Assembly: GCA_018644665.1 (NCBI GenBank)
Contig: JABGQA010000098.1
Span: forward strand, 1-55,782
DNA length: 55,782 nt
Reading direction: 5' to 3'
Source: Candidatus Poribacteria bacterium
GTDB lineage: Bacteria > Poribacteria > WGA-4E > GCA-2687025
The position numbers were made by a program, and so were the translations under genes. A model generated the notes under the pieces. It did no database searches. It saw nothing but the letters and a program-made list of their open reading frames with translations, and was not told the origin of the DNA. Positions 1 through 7,853 of the stretch are shown piece after piece (position 1 is the first letter of the stretch; each line of letters starts with the position of its first letter).

Positions 1-102
1 AAGGATACGCCGCCTGCTTCATCCTCCCCATACACAACTTCCGACCATATCTCGGCGTATTGCGCGCGGATTGACTCGGTGGCGGCTGGCGGGGAGACAT
101 GG

Positions 103-687
103 ATGAGCGACGCTGCTCACAACAGCCTGCTGATGGCCTCTGCGCCGCGGCACACACACGTGGCGTGGCGGGCACATCGCGACATGGTGCTCAAAGGGTT
201 CCCAGGCACGCACACTCTCTGGGTCGCGGACACTCTGAGTGTCATCAGTGGGGTCGGCGATGCGCGCGGCGACGGCCACGCGCATCGCTCAGGACAGAAG
301 GTGTGGCTAGTGCACTCGGAATCGGATGCCAACGACGCAGAACGCCTCACCGAGAGCCTACGCCGATGCGGCGTATCGGCGTTCGCAGGCATACCCAGTG
401 TGACGCCGGGCGAAGCACCGGAGGACGCACTGCGAAGTGCTGCCATGAGCGCATCGTGTTTCGTCGTCCTCATCGGCGAGCCCGAGCCAGCCCCTTGGCA
501 GGACAGGCAGATAGCCGCGTTCCTCCGTGCGGCTGTCAGGGCCGACAGACGGCTTATACCGGTCTTCCTTCCGTCGTGTCCTCAGGAGGCGCGGCTGCCG
601 TTATACCTGAGGGGATTCCTGCCCGTCGACTACCGAGAAGGCGATGGTCTGGAGGCCCTCATGCGAAGCATCGTGGGCGCAGGATAA
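103..687 (+). CDS. TIR-domain protein, possibly catalytically altered
   Basis: The protein has 194 residues; the C-terminal 125 or so look like a bacterial TIR domain. It shows a first strand (VWLVHSESD), a middle hydrophobic strand (SCFVVLIGE), a PWQ segment near residue 131, and the IPVFLP / LPLYLRGF / VDYREG pattern common in TIR_2-type proteins. TIR domains cleave NAD or make nucleotide signals, often in phage defence. The catalytic glutamate normally lies four residues after the conserved Trp (W132); here that position is Gln136, so activity may be lost or changed. The first 70 residues match nothing I recognise. The ATG at 103 has GGGGAG six bases upstream, so I prefer it to the ATG at 79. 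The stop TAA shares its last base with the ATG of the next gene, which suggests translational coupling. Confidence 0.7.
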   Translation: MSDAAHNSLLMASAPRHTHVAWRAHRDMVLKGFPGTHTLWVADTLSVISGVGDARGDGHAHRSGQKVWLVHSESDANDAERLTESLRRCGVSAFAGIPSVTPGEAPEDALRSAAMSASCFVVLIGEPEPAPWQDRQIAAFLRAAVRADRRLIPVFLPSCPQEARLPLYLRGFLPVDYREGDGLEALMRSIVGAG

Positions 688-1343
688 TGGAGGCAATGCA
701 CATTGCATGTGGGCTCATTTCGGCGGCGTCCGGGGCGATAGTTGCAGCAGCATACGCCGGCTACACATTCAAGCAGCGCATGAGATATGCGTGTCGCACG
801 CCCTGGCTGTGGCTGCTGATCGGGACGAACGCTGCCATGGCTATCGCGGCATCTGCCCTGGTGACTCCGAGCATTATCGCGAAGGTTGGACAGTCCCCAA
901 CTGCCCCATATACTGCCGCTGCCCTGTCCGGCAGTCTGTTCCTTGTGTCCAGCATGGTTGGTATACGGAAGCCCCCGTTCGGTGGCGATAGGAAGTTCCT
1001 GGACCTTGTGTCGTTTGTGCTAGCGCCTGTGGAGGACGCAATCACCTCGAGGACACATGAGGCCATACTGGAGCTGGCGCGCAAAATCGGGAGGGAGGGC
1101 GTGACGGCACCAACCCTCGCGCAGGTAATCGAGGACTTGGCAGAATCAAGAATACGAGATAGCGAGGCACGGCAACAGTACGGCGTCAAAGTGGACGAGT
1201 GTCGGGAGAATCTCGAAACGCTCGTGGACCTCGCCTTGGAACTGTGGAGCGAGCGGTGCATCACTGCGGAGCTTGTGCCGAGGTGCGTGCAGTGCCAACA
1301 CGTCAGCGCAGCACAGACGCGCGATGCCGCAGGCCTCCCGTAG
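687..1343 (+). CDS. Membrane protein coupled to the TIR gene
   Basis: This 218-residue protein has three likely transmembrane segments at about residues 5-27, 38-62 and 73-93. A charged, helical, probably cytoplasmic tail of about 120 residues follows. I recognise no family. Its ATG overlaps the stop codon of the TIR gene (TAATG), so the two are very likely cotranslated. In known TIR defence systems such as Thoeris, a TIR protein makes a signal and a partner effector, sometimes membrane-bound, responds. By analogy this could be a membrane-disrupting effector or a membrane anchor. That is inference from gene order only. Confidence 0.65.
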   Translation: MEAMHIACGLISAASGAIVAAAYAGYTFKQRMRYACRTPWLWLLIGTNAAMAIAASALVTPSIIAKVGQSPTAPYTAAALSGSLFLVSSMVGIRKPPFGGDRKFLDLVSFVLAPVEDAITSRTHEAILELARKIGREGVTAPTLAQVIEDLAESRIRDSEARQQYGVKVDECRENLETLVDLALELWSERCITAELVPRCVQCQHVSAAQTRDAAGLP

Positions 1344-1355
1344 GAAGCGCCCGCG

Positions 1356-1733
1356 TCACCGCACGATGATGGACGCGATGTCCCGCTCCGAAAACCGCGT
1401 CGCCGCGCGGATCTGCTCGTCCGACACGCTCACGCCATCCGGCACGACGACGAGTTTGTCGTCGTCATCGTCCCGGCGGCAGATCACGGCGACGCAACGG
1501 CCGGTGAACGTCGGCAGCGGCGTATCGACACCGAGCACGTACGCGTCCACCTCCTCGCCGTCCGGCGCGACGGTGTCCGGGACGTAGCCGTAGTTCAGGT
1601 CGTAGCGCAGGTCAGGGTACTGCGGGTGAACGCTGCCCAGCGGCCGGTCGATCTCCAGCGTCACGATCTGCCCGATGTAGCGCGTGGCGTAGTCGGCGAC
1701 GGCGCCCGCACATACCTCGGGCAGACGCGTCAT
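1356..1733 (-). CDS. Inorganic pyrophosphatase-like protein
   Basis: This 125-residue protein resembles short bacterial proteins related to soluble family I inorganic pyrophosphatase. Diagnostic stretches are IDRPLGSVHP, NYGYVPDTVAPDGEEVDAY and GRCVAVICRRDDDDDKLVV. The DGEEVDAY core carries acidic residues that bind metal in the family. It is shorter than E. coli Ppa (about 175 residues), so the substrate may differ. The ATG at 1733 overlaps the stop of the upstream LamG gene by four bases (ATGA), so it is the last gene of the 5199-1356 group. A longer in-frame extension upstream overlaps LamG coding sequence and was rejected. Confidence 0.75.
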   Translation of the reverse strand: MTRLPEVCAGAVADYATRYIGQIVTLEIDRPLGSVHPQYPDLRYDLNYGYVPDTVAPDGEEVDAYVLGVDTPLPTFTGRCVAVICRRDDDDDKLVVVPDGVSVSDEQIRAATRFSERDIASIIVR

Positions 1734-2491
1734 CGCGTGGACGCTTTGAGCCGCCCCCACGACATCGCGAGCTTTCCGCGCGCCTCGACGGCGAGGAAGC
1801 CCTCGAAGCCGTCGGTCATCAGCTCCTGAATGTCGCCCTGCTCCAGCGGCTCGTTGAAGACCGCCACCTCGTCGACGCGGCCTGTCAGGTCCCAGCCAAC
1901 GGCCTTCCACTGCCCCAGCCAGATGGCCCCGTCATCGTTCGCGTTGGTGAGCGTCGGCTCATCGACCTGCGACTCGGCCACCGCCTCGCCCTCCACGTAG
2001 AGCATGAGCGTCGAGCCGTCGTGCGTGAGCGCGACGTGCACGAACTGGCCCGGCGCGTGGGCGCCGCCGCGTATGCCGTTGTCAATGTTCGCCGCGCCGG
2101 TGACGATGCTGCCGTAGAAGTCGCCCGCGCCGGCCTGGATCGTGGGGTTGTGCCAGTCGCGCTCCATGATGCGCGTGTTCCCGTTCGGCGCCGCGACGAC
2201 GTCGACCCAGAGCATGTAGGTGAAGCCGTCGAGGTAGTCATCCATCATGGCGTTCGCTGGGAAGGCGACGTGGGCCACGCCGTCGAACTCCACGCCCTTG
2301 CTGTCCCGAACGCCGTCGCCCCACGTCGCGTCGACGAGTTCGCCGTCGTTGCCGTTGCCGGTCGAGTCGGCCGCGGTGTCGCCGCTGCCCTCGTCGAACA
2401 GCCATATGCCGATCGCGCTCTCCGGGTCGATTGCCGCGAACGAACAGGTAGCGACAAGAGCCGCCAACGCATAGATTACCGGTGCTCGCAT
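1730..2491 (-). CDS. Secreted LamG-domain protein with conserved C-terminal tail
   Basis: The 253-residue protein starts with a signal peptide (hydrophobic MRAPVIYALAALVATCSFAA). One LamG / concanavalin A-like domain fills residues 25-230, seen from GIWLFDEGSGDTAADSTGNGNDG, a VEFDG strand, FVHVALTHDGSTLMLYVEG and GRVDEVAVFNEPL. Such domains usually bind glycans or proteins outside the cell. The final 20 residues (LAVEARGKLAMSWGRLKAS) form a tail shared with three other secreted proteins in this window; its job is unknown. The gene lies 46 bp after the CBM gene and overlaps the pyrophosphatase-like gene. Confidence 0.85.
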   Translation of the reverse strand: MRAPVIYALAALVATCSFAAIDPESAIGIWLFDEGSGDTAADSTGNGNDGELVDATWGDGVRDSKGVEFDGVAHVAFPANAMMDDYLDGFTYMLWVDVVAAPNGNTRIMERDWHNPTIQAGAGDFYGSIVTGAANIDNGIRGGAHAPGQFVHVALTHDGSTLMLYVEGEAVAESQVDEPTLTNANDDGAIWLGQWKAVGWDLTGRVDEVAVFNEPLEQGDIQELMTDGFEGFLAVEARGKLAMSWGRLKASTR

Positions 2492-2537
2492 GTGTCTCTC
2501 TTTCAGTGGTTCGAGGCGGCGTCGGACCTAAGGCGAC

Positions 2538-3182
2538 CTAGGAGTTCGCCCTCAATGACGCCCAACGTATAGCCAACCTGTCTCGCGCGTCGACGGCCTT
2601 CGGCTGTAGCCCGAGGTCCTCCTCGTCGAACTTGCCGGCGTACATGCGGACGTTGTCGATCCACATGATCGCCTCGGGATTCACGTTCGACGCCTTCGAG
2701 AACGAGAACAGGAAGACCATGTTGTCGTCGCCGAAGTCGGCGTCCCAGGCATGATGCTGTACCGCCCATTCAGTGGTGATCGGGATGCTCTCGACCTGCC
2801 ACATCCGCGACCACGGGTCGTGGTTCATGATGAAGTCGATCGTGACCGTGCGGTCCTCCTCGGCCTTGAGCCAGAAGTCGACCGTGTACGTATCGCCGTT
2901 CCCGATCTTGAGGGGCGTCTGGCAGTCCAGCGTCAGGTCGTGCACGCCACCGGCGCCGACGTTCAGCACTTCGCAACGCGCCGACTGGTCGCCCGATATC
3001 GAGTCCTCGTCGTCGATGGAGAAGTCGATCACGGCCGGCGCGCGTGCTGCCGGGAGCCACTGCTGGTCGTCGTCCTCGAAGTCGCCGTTGAGGATGAGGT
3101 TGTCCACGGCTCGCGATGCGACCGGACGCCACATGAGCATCACGACGCCGAAGACGATCGCGCAGGTCTGCGATCTGGACAC
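2538..3182 (-). CDS. Secreted carbohydrate-binding-module protein
   Basis: This 214-residue protein has an N-terminal signal sequence and one jelly-roll domain of the CBM4/9/16/22 kind. The signature is LILNGDFEDDDQQW near the start, then GDQSARCEV, YTVDFWLKAEEDRTVTIDF and the closing MWIDNVRMYAG strand. Families with this fold bind sugar polymers. It ends with AVDARDRLAIRWASLRANS, a variant of the tail on the LamG proteins. It sits 88 bp downstream of the DUF6785 gene and 46 bp upstream of the LamG gene on the same strand, so a shared transcript is likely. No catalytic domain is present. Confidence 0.8.
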   Translation of the reverse strand: MSRSQTCAIVFGVVMLMWRPVASRAVDNLILNGDFEDDDQQWLPAARAPAVIDFSIDDEDSISGDQSARCEVLNVGAGGVHDLTLDCQTPLKIGNGDTYTVDFWLKAEEDRTVTIDFIMNHDPWSRMWQVESIPITTEWAVQHHAWDADFGDDNMVFLFSFSKASNVNPEAIMWIDNVRMYAGKFDEEDLGLQPKAVDARDRLAIRWASLRANS

Positions 3183-3270
3183 GGACGGGCCTCCTCATTC
3201 CATGAGGGGACGGTACCGCATCCGTGGTCCGCGAGCAAACGAACGGAGGCCGATACTGGCCGGCGACACC

Positions 3271-5199
3271 CTAGAATATCCAGAACGTGTACGTGCGCTG
3301 CTGGATGATGACGCTCAGCGCGCTCCAGAAGCTCCCGACGGCGAATTCGCCCAGGATCAGCCCCAGGAAGAACGGCACGGCGCGACGGTGCGCCTTGATG
3401 CCGCCGTACTTGAGCACGACCAGCTTGGCGACGGACGCGATGACCAGGCAGAACCAGATGTAGTCGATGCCGAAGTTCGTCGAAAGCGCGTATCCCGCCG
3501 GGTGGAACGGCCAGTGCAAGAACCGCATGCGCATCACCATGAGGAAGAACGTGAACACGAAACCCACGGCCAGGAATAGGATGCGAACCCCGTCTGGGTC
3601 CGTCGGCGTGAGCATGCGGTTCTGCAGCCGGTTGAACGTCTCCCCCGCGAAGAAACTGCCCGGCGCGCCCGCCGCCTGATAGCTCATGTGCAACAGCGAC
3701 CCGAACGACGCCGGCACCGCCACGACCACGGCGAGCATCATCGCCATCAGGAGACGCCGGTTGTCCATGCCGACCCGCTCCGCCATCTTGTAGCCCTCCA
3801 ACTGGGCGGGCATCGGATGGTTGCGGTAGGAGCGGTTGAAGAACCAATACAGCGACATGACCGTCAGATTGCGGGAGCCCAGACGTCGCGTGCCGAACAC
3901 ATCTACGAGCATGTGCGCCGCGTTCATGGGCGTGAGTTCGTGCGTCGGCGGGCCGAGTTCGGCGCGCATGCGGGTGATGGCCGTGGAGATCGCGAAGTAC
4001 GTCAGAAAGAACAGCACCGCCGCCCATGCAGACATCCCCGCGCGCATCGAGAACGCCACCAGCAACCCAAAACCGACGGCGAGTCCAGTCACGGCGGACC
4101 GATATGGCAACGCCTCTCGCCGGTCGTCGTACGACTCTCCCGCTGCGCCCAGAGCAGCGCGGAACACATGCCGCAGATGCCTTCTCGTCGCCCAGAACGT
4201 GAGGATCGCGAACCCGATCCACGCTCCGGACGACTGCTCGTTAAGGTAGGGGAATCCCGGCAGATTCCGCAGGCCCATCGCGCTGCCGAGAACCTGCTGC
4301 GCCTTGCGGAACAGGTAGAAGAACCAAATCGAGAACGAAAGGTCCACGGGCAGGAAGTAGGCCAGACCGATCGCGAACGGATAGAGCGGCAGCGGGAGAT
4401 ATCCGACCGCGTTCCACGGCTTCGTCGTGAACATCCGCCCGATGTTCGACTGCGAGTACTTCACGGGGACGCTGGGGAGGTACGGCAGGTAGAAGCTGAG
4501 CCCGTTGAGGACGTCGATGCCCCCCGCCAGGAGGATTCCCGCCCAGAGCAGACGGTTGCGGAACAGCCCGCTGGCGCCGTCCTCGTCGGTAAGGGCGAGG
4601 GGGAGCTGGATCATCGGGTAGCTGAGCTTCTCGTCCTCGGTCCACGCCTTCCGCACGAGCGTGTTGATGCACGCCATCACGAACAGCAGGACGAAGATGA
4701 ACGCGCCCCACCAGAGCATCGGGCCCGTCCACGCGCGGATGTGGTGGAGCGTGAGGAACGAGCGGTCGCCCTCGTAATAGGCCGTAAGGACCTGCGGATC
4801 GTCCACCGTCAGCCACGACGGGAGGATGCGATGAAACAGCCGCGCCCACTCGTTTTCCGGGGTCGCGTACTTGAACGCGTGCGTCACCGTCGGGACGAGT
4901 ATCTGTAGCATGTCGTGCGAGGCGATCGTCGACGCGATCCCCAGCATCACGTATATCGTGAGCAATTCGCCCTGAGACAGGCCGCCACGTGGCATCAGTC
5001 GGCGCCACACGGCGTTGCAGCCGATAACGACGAGCAGGCTGAAGACCACGTTGTAGAAGATCGAGGCGCACGTCGGGTGGCCAGAGTACCACACGACCTC
5101 GATTTGCATGATCCAGTAGCAGTTCAGGGGCGTGAGAAGCAGCGCGATCAGGACCGCGCGCGGTGTCACGCTACGGCGGGAGGAGTCTCGGCCCTTCAT
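3271..5199 (-). CDS. DUF6785/DUF6784-type polytopic membrane protein
   Basis: The 642-residue protein has about 12-14 hydrophobic segments. It resembles the DUF6785 family common in planctomycetes and Poribacteria. It contains the family-like stretches KLSYPMIQLPLAL, RMRAELGPPTHEL, MPAQLEGYKMAERV and HWPFHPAGYALS. The last helix region (KAHRRAVPFFLGLILGEF) is shared with a paralogue at 38815-40737. Biochemical function is undetermined; the fold and gene context suggest a transporter. The ATG at 5199 (MKGRDSSRR) precedes the first helix. A longer reading starting at 5343 adds a polar, low-complexity leader and was not used. It heads the minus-strand group running to 1356. Confidence 0.8.
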   Translation of the reverse strand: MKGRDSSRRSVTPRAVLIALLLTPLNCYWIMQIEVVWYSGHPTCASIFYNVVFSLLVVIGCNAVWRRLMPRGGLSQGELLTIYVMLGIASTIASHDMLQILVPTVTHAFKYATPENEWARLFHRILPSWLTVDDPQVLTAYYEGDRSFLTLHHIRAWTGPMLWWGAFIFVLLFVMACINTLVRKAWTEDEKLSYPMIQLPLALTDEDGASGLFRNRLLWAGILLAGGIDVLNGLSFYLPYLPSVPVKYSQSNIGRMFTTKPWNAVGYLPLPLYPFAIGLAYFLPVDLSFSIWFFYLFRKAQQVLGSAMGLRNLPGFPYLNEQSSGAWIGFAILTFWATRRHLRHVFRAALGAAGESYDDRREALPYRSAVTGLAVGFGLLVAFSMRAGMSAWAAVLFFLTYFAISTAITRMRAELGPPTHELTPMNAAHMLVDVFGTRRLGSRNLTVMSLYWFFNRSYRNHPMPAQLEGYKMAERVGMDNRRLLMAMMLAVVVAVPASFGSLLHMSYQAAGAPGSFFAGETFNRLQNRMLTPTDPDGVRILFLAVGFVFTFFLMVMRMRFLHWPFHPAGYALSTNFGIDYIWFCLVIASVAKLVVLKYGGIKAHRRAVPFFLGLILGEFAVGSFWSALSVIIQQRTYTFWIF

Positions 5200-5384
5200 G
5201 TGGCCGCCACGTGTGTGGAGATCGGTTGGCGCCTCCGTGTCCGCCGGGAGCCGGCCGAAATCTGGCGTAGCATGGACTTCCTCATCCCCGCCGCCTCGCG
5301 CGCGCCGACAGACGGCGGGCGGCTTCGTCCATACAGTAGCCAAGCCGACGCGAAACGGGAGGGCGCGCTACGAGCGAGGCCGAG

Positions 5385-6809
5385 CTATTCGGCTTCGACG
5401 ACGGCGATCTTCTGGTCCAGTTCCTCGAGGCGCTTCCGGTACTTGCGCTGGATGGGCAGGAACCGGTCGGCGTATTCAGCGCGCAGCTTGTGGTTGATCG
5501 CCCCGGTGAGGACCGGTCGTTCCCGGTAGTTCTCGAACGCCGTGCGGGCGCGATCCACGTACGCCTTGCTGAAGGAGTTCTCCGCTAGGAGTTCCGCGAG
5601 CGTGCGTTCGGCCAACTCCGGGTCCTCGGACATCATGCGCTCACACACTGCCTCCATGGCGGCGTCTCGTGTCGCCTCCAACTGCTCTTTCTCGCGTCTG
5701 AGCGTTTCGACGTCCTGGTTGACGACCTTGCGTTGGCGCGCTCTCTCGCGGGCGTCGTATTCCAGGTTGGTGTAGTCCTCGCGGATTGCCTCCAGCAGGA
5801 ATCCCACCGGGTTCCGCAGGGAGCCTTCGTCCTGCTTCCGTTGGAACAGGTCGATCTTCTCGGTCACGTAGCGCACGAAGTCCGTGCGGTGGGATCCCTT
5901 GCCGGGATTCACGTAGTCGAAGCCCTGCTGGTATATCTTGGCGGCCTCTTCCTTCGGCAGGCCCGCCTCCATGAGGTCCGCGACCAACGGCGGCACGGTG
6001 GTTTCGTTGGGGAACAGTACCGGTTGCGTCTCGGCCTTCTCGGACAGTTCGACCGAACACCAGATGCGGAACTTCACCGCCACCACACGGCGGCTTCTGC
6101 GCTGGTACTCAACGCGTACGCTCAGGTCGGTGACGTCGTTGATCTCCTCGACCGGCTCCTTGACGACCCGCTGATTCAGCCTCTTGAAGTCACCGTACGT
6201 GTCCTCCTCCAGGCCCATCAGTCGGCGATACGTGGTCACCGGGATGTACGGCGTCTCGCCGTAGCTGCGCGCGTCGAAGAGGTAGTCCAGGCACAGCTCG
6301 TACAGGGCCAGCGCGTGCTTGCTGTTGAAGCGCTTCTGGATGCTGAGGCTGATCTTGGCGTACATGTTCGGGTTGTGGAGGCGACGTCGGAGGACGGGGC
6401 TGTACGCGTAGGTGCAGACGCCGTTCTCGATCTCGGCCTGGGCGAGAAGCGCCGTGACGCCCCAACGCTTGGTGCCGTCCTTGCCGAGGATGTTCCACTC
6501 GACGGTGCATCCGGCAAGCGCCTTGAGCGCGTCCTTCAGGTAGCGTTCGTTCTTGCTCTGGAAGCCCAGCACCTCGACGAGATGCTGTACTTTGATGGAG
6601 TGGACTTCGCGCGTGCCGAGGTTGTCGTATGCGTTGGCAAGCAGCACGTTCCATGCTCGCCGCTGGAGCAGGGAGATGCTGTTCTCTATCTGGATGGCCG
6701 CGCTGTGCTTGATCGCAGTGCTGCGCGTGACAACCGGCGTATGCTGTTCGACGACGCTCCTCAAGGCGTCCGTACTCCTCGCGTAGCGCCTGAACCCGAA
6801 GTGGTACAA
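5385..6809 (-). CDS. Rep_3 family replication initiator-like protein
   Basis: The 474-residue protein matches the RepB/Rep_3 initiator family, whose two winged-helix domains bind plasmid origins. Residues 30-260 carry typical patterns: KHSAAIQIENSISLLQRRAW, NERYLKDALKALAGCTVEWN, the KHALALYELCLDY segment and YIPVTTYRRLMGL. The C-terminal 180 residues are charged and coiled-coil-like (for example QDVETLRREKEQLEATRDAA). No partition gene or obvious iteron array is adjacent. The start is uncertain: the most upstream in-frame start is a TTG at 6809, and homology-like sequence begins about 30 residues later. It may be a captured plasmid gene or have a chromosomal role. Confidence 0.75.
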   Translation of the reverse strand: MYHFGFRRYARSTDALRSVVEQHTPVVTRSTAIKHSAAIQIENSISLLQRRAWNVLLANAYDNLGTREVHSIKVQHLVEVLGFQSKNERYLKDALKALAGCTVEWNILGKDGTKRWGVTALLAQAEIENGVCTYAYSPVLRRRLHNPNMYAKISLSIQKRFNSKHALALYELCLDYLFDARSYGETPYIPVTTYRRLMGLEEDTYGDFKRLNQRVVKEPVEEINDVTDLSVRVEYQRRSRRVVAVKFRIWCSVELSEKAETQPVLFPNETTVPPLVADLMEAGLPKEEAAKIYQQGFDYVNPGKGSHRTDFVRYVTEKIDLFQRKQDEGSLRNPVGFLLEAIREDYTNLEYDARERARQRKVVNQDVETLRREKEQLEATRDAAMEAVCERMMSEDPELAERTLAELLAENSFSKAYVDRARTAFENYRERPVLTGAINHKLRAEYADRFLPIQRKYRKRLEELDQKIAVVEAE

Positions 6810-6818
6810 GTATCGCGT

Positions 6819-6855
6819 ACAGGTCTACGCGGGCCAAGGCCGTGTGTAGACCTGT
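6819..6855. promoter_or_regulatory. Inverted repeat upstream of Rep_3 gene
   Basis: Two perfect 10-bp arms (ACAGGTCTAC at 6819-6828 and GTAGACCTGT at 6846-6855) are separated by 17 bp, directly upstream of the Rep_3 reading frame. Part of the arm (GTCTACGCG, 6823-6831) recurs as a direct repeat at 6945-6953. Rep_3 initiators often repress their own promoter by binding inverted half-iterons, so this could be an operator. The role is inferred. Confidence 0.35.
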
Positions 6856-6987
6856 CGGGTACGGCGCCAACCACGAAACGCGCCGTGACTGGACGCAAAG
6901 GAGTGCTCGGGACGCGCGGAACAGGCGCCCGGCGCGCGAACCACGTCTACGCGTGGGCCGTGCCATTGACCTTGGTCACGGCGGGGT

Positions 6988-7461
6988 TCACCGCGCCGGC
7001 GTAGGCGTGATCTTCTCGTGGTCCCAGTGGATGCGAATCATGCCCGCCTGGTCCGGGAGGAAGCCATCGGGCAGTATCGTCTCATCGTCGTAGGTCGCCC
7101 CGGTCAGGTCGCAGGCGATGAACGTGACGCCGGTGAGAACCGTGCCCTCCAGACAGGCGCCCGCGAGCGTCGCCCCCGTCAGATCAGCGTTGGTGAGCAC
7201 AGCGTCGCCGAATTGTGCGCCCTGCATGCGGGCGGTGCGCAGATCCGCGCCCGTCAGGTCCACGCGCCAAAGGTGAGCGCCCCGCAGGTCGGCCCCGTTC
7301 AGTTGGGCCTCGCGCATCGTAGCATCCATGAGCTGCGCCTCGCGCAGGTCCGCAAAGGAGAGCCTGGCGTCATCCAGGTCCGCTCCCCTCAGGTACGTGT
7401 CCCGCAGCTCGACGACCTCAGGGACTGCGTCGGCTCTGATCGTATGCTCGCTGACTGCCAT
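6988..7461 (-). CDS. Pentapeptide-repeat protein
   Basis: The 157-residue protein is built from pentapeptide repeats of the A(D/N)LXX kind from about residue 20 to 130: RGADLDDARLSFADLREAQL, NGADLRGAHLWRVDLTGADL and TNADLTGATLAGACLEGTVL. Such repeats fold as a right-handed beta helix. Some members mimic DNA and protect gyrase, but most have no known role, and nothing here points to a specific one. The ATG at 7461 has GAGGGAG just upstream and is preferred to the GTG at 7476. It is transcribed toward the Rep_3 gene, 178 bp away. Confidence 0.85.
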   Translation of the reverse strand: MAVSEHTIRADAVPEVVELRDTYLRGADLDDARLSFADLREAQLMDATMREAQLNGADLRGAHLWRVDLTGADLRTARMQGAQFGDAVLTNADLTGATLAGACLEGTVLTGVTFIACDLTGATYDDETILPDGFLPDQAGMIRIHWDHEKITPTPAR

Positions 7462-7476
7462 CGGCCGCTCCCTCAC

Positions 7477-7853
7477 CTGCGTCGGCTGGAGAACGTGGTC
7501 ACCACGCGCTACGCGTACGGCGATTCCCTCTGACTACATCATACGGTAATTCTGCGGCACGCGCAATAATACCGGACATACTCCCGCGCCACCTGTAGGC
7601 GTATTACCACTAAAAGGGCGTAAGGGTAATCTGGCGGCGGATCGCGCGAGGGCAGCAACCCTTGTGGTCACGCGTGCCGGCGGGCGCCGATGGTGGGCGC
7701 CCGACGCCGGGGCGACATTCGCGCGGACGAGTACGACCGTTCGGATGCCCGGCGCCGAGGACGAATGTAAGGGGAATCACTGTACGAGGAGCAGCCCTGG
7801 AGCTTCCGGCGCCCGACACCGCGGCCGCGTGCGGGCGGGTCGTCGCGCCGATC
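7477..7853. other. Intergenic region with short inverted repeats
   Basis: No convincing gene was found in this 377-bp stretch between two minus-strand genes. GGTAAT occurs at 7545-7550 and 7625-7630, and its complement ATTACC at 7603-7608. The last two face each other as a small inverted repeat. The stretch around 7540-7630 is locally more AT-rich and is a plausible place for the promoter of the pentapeptide gene. Confidence 0.3.

Noticed and set aside
3688..4908. 406-codon plus-strand frame rich in Arg and His
   Set aside because: It is antisense to the DUF6785 gene; composition is typical of shadow frames.
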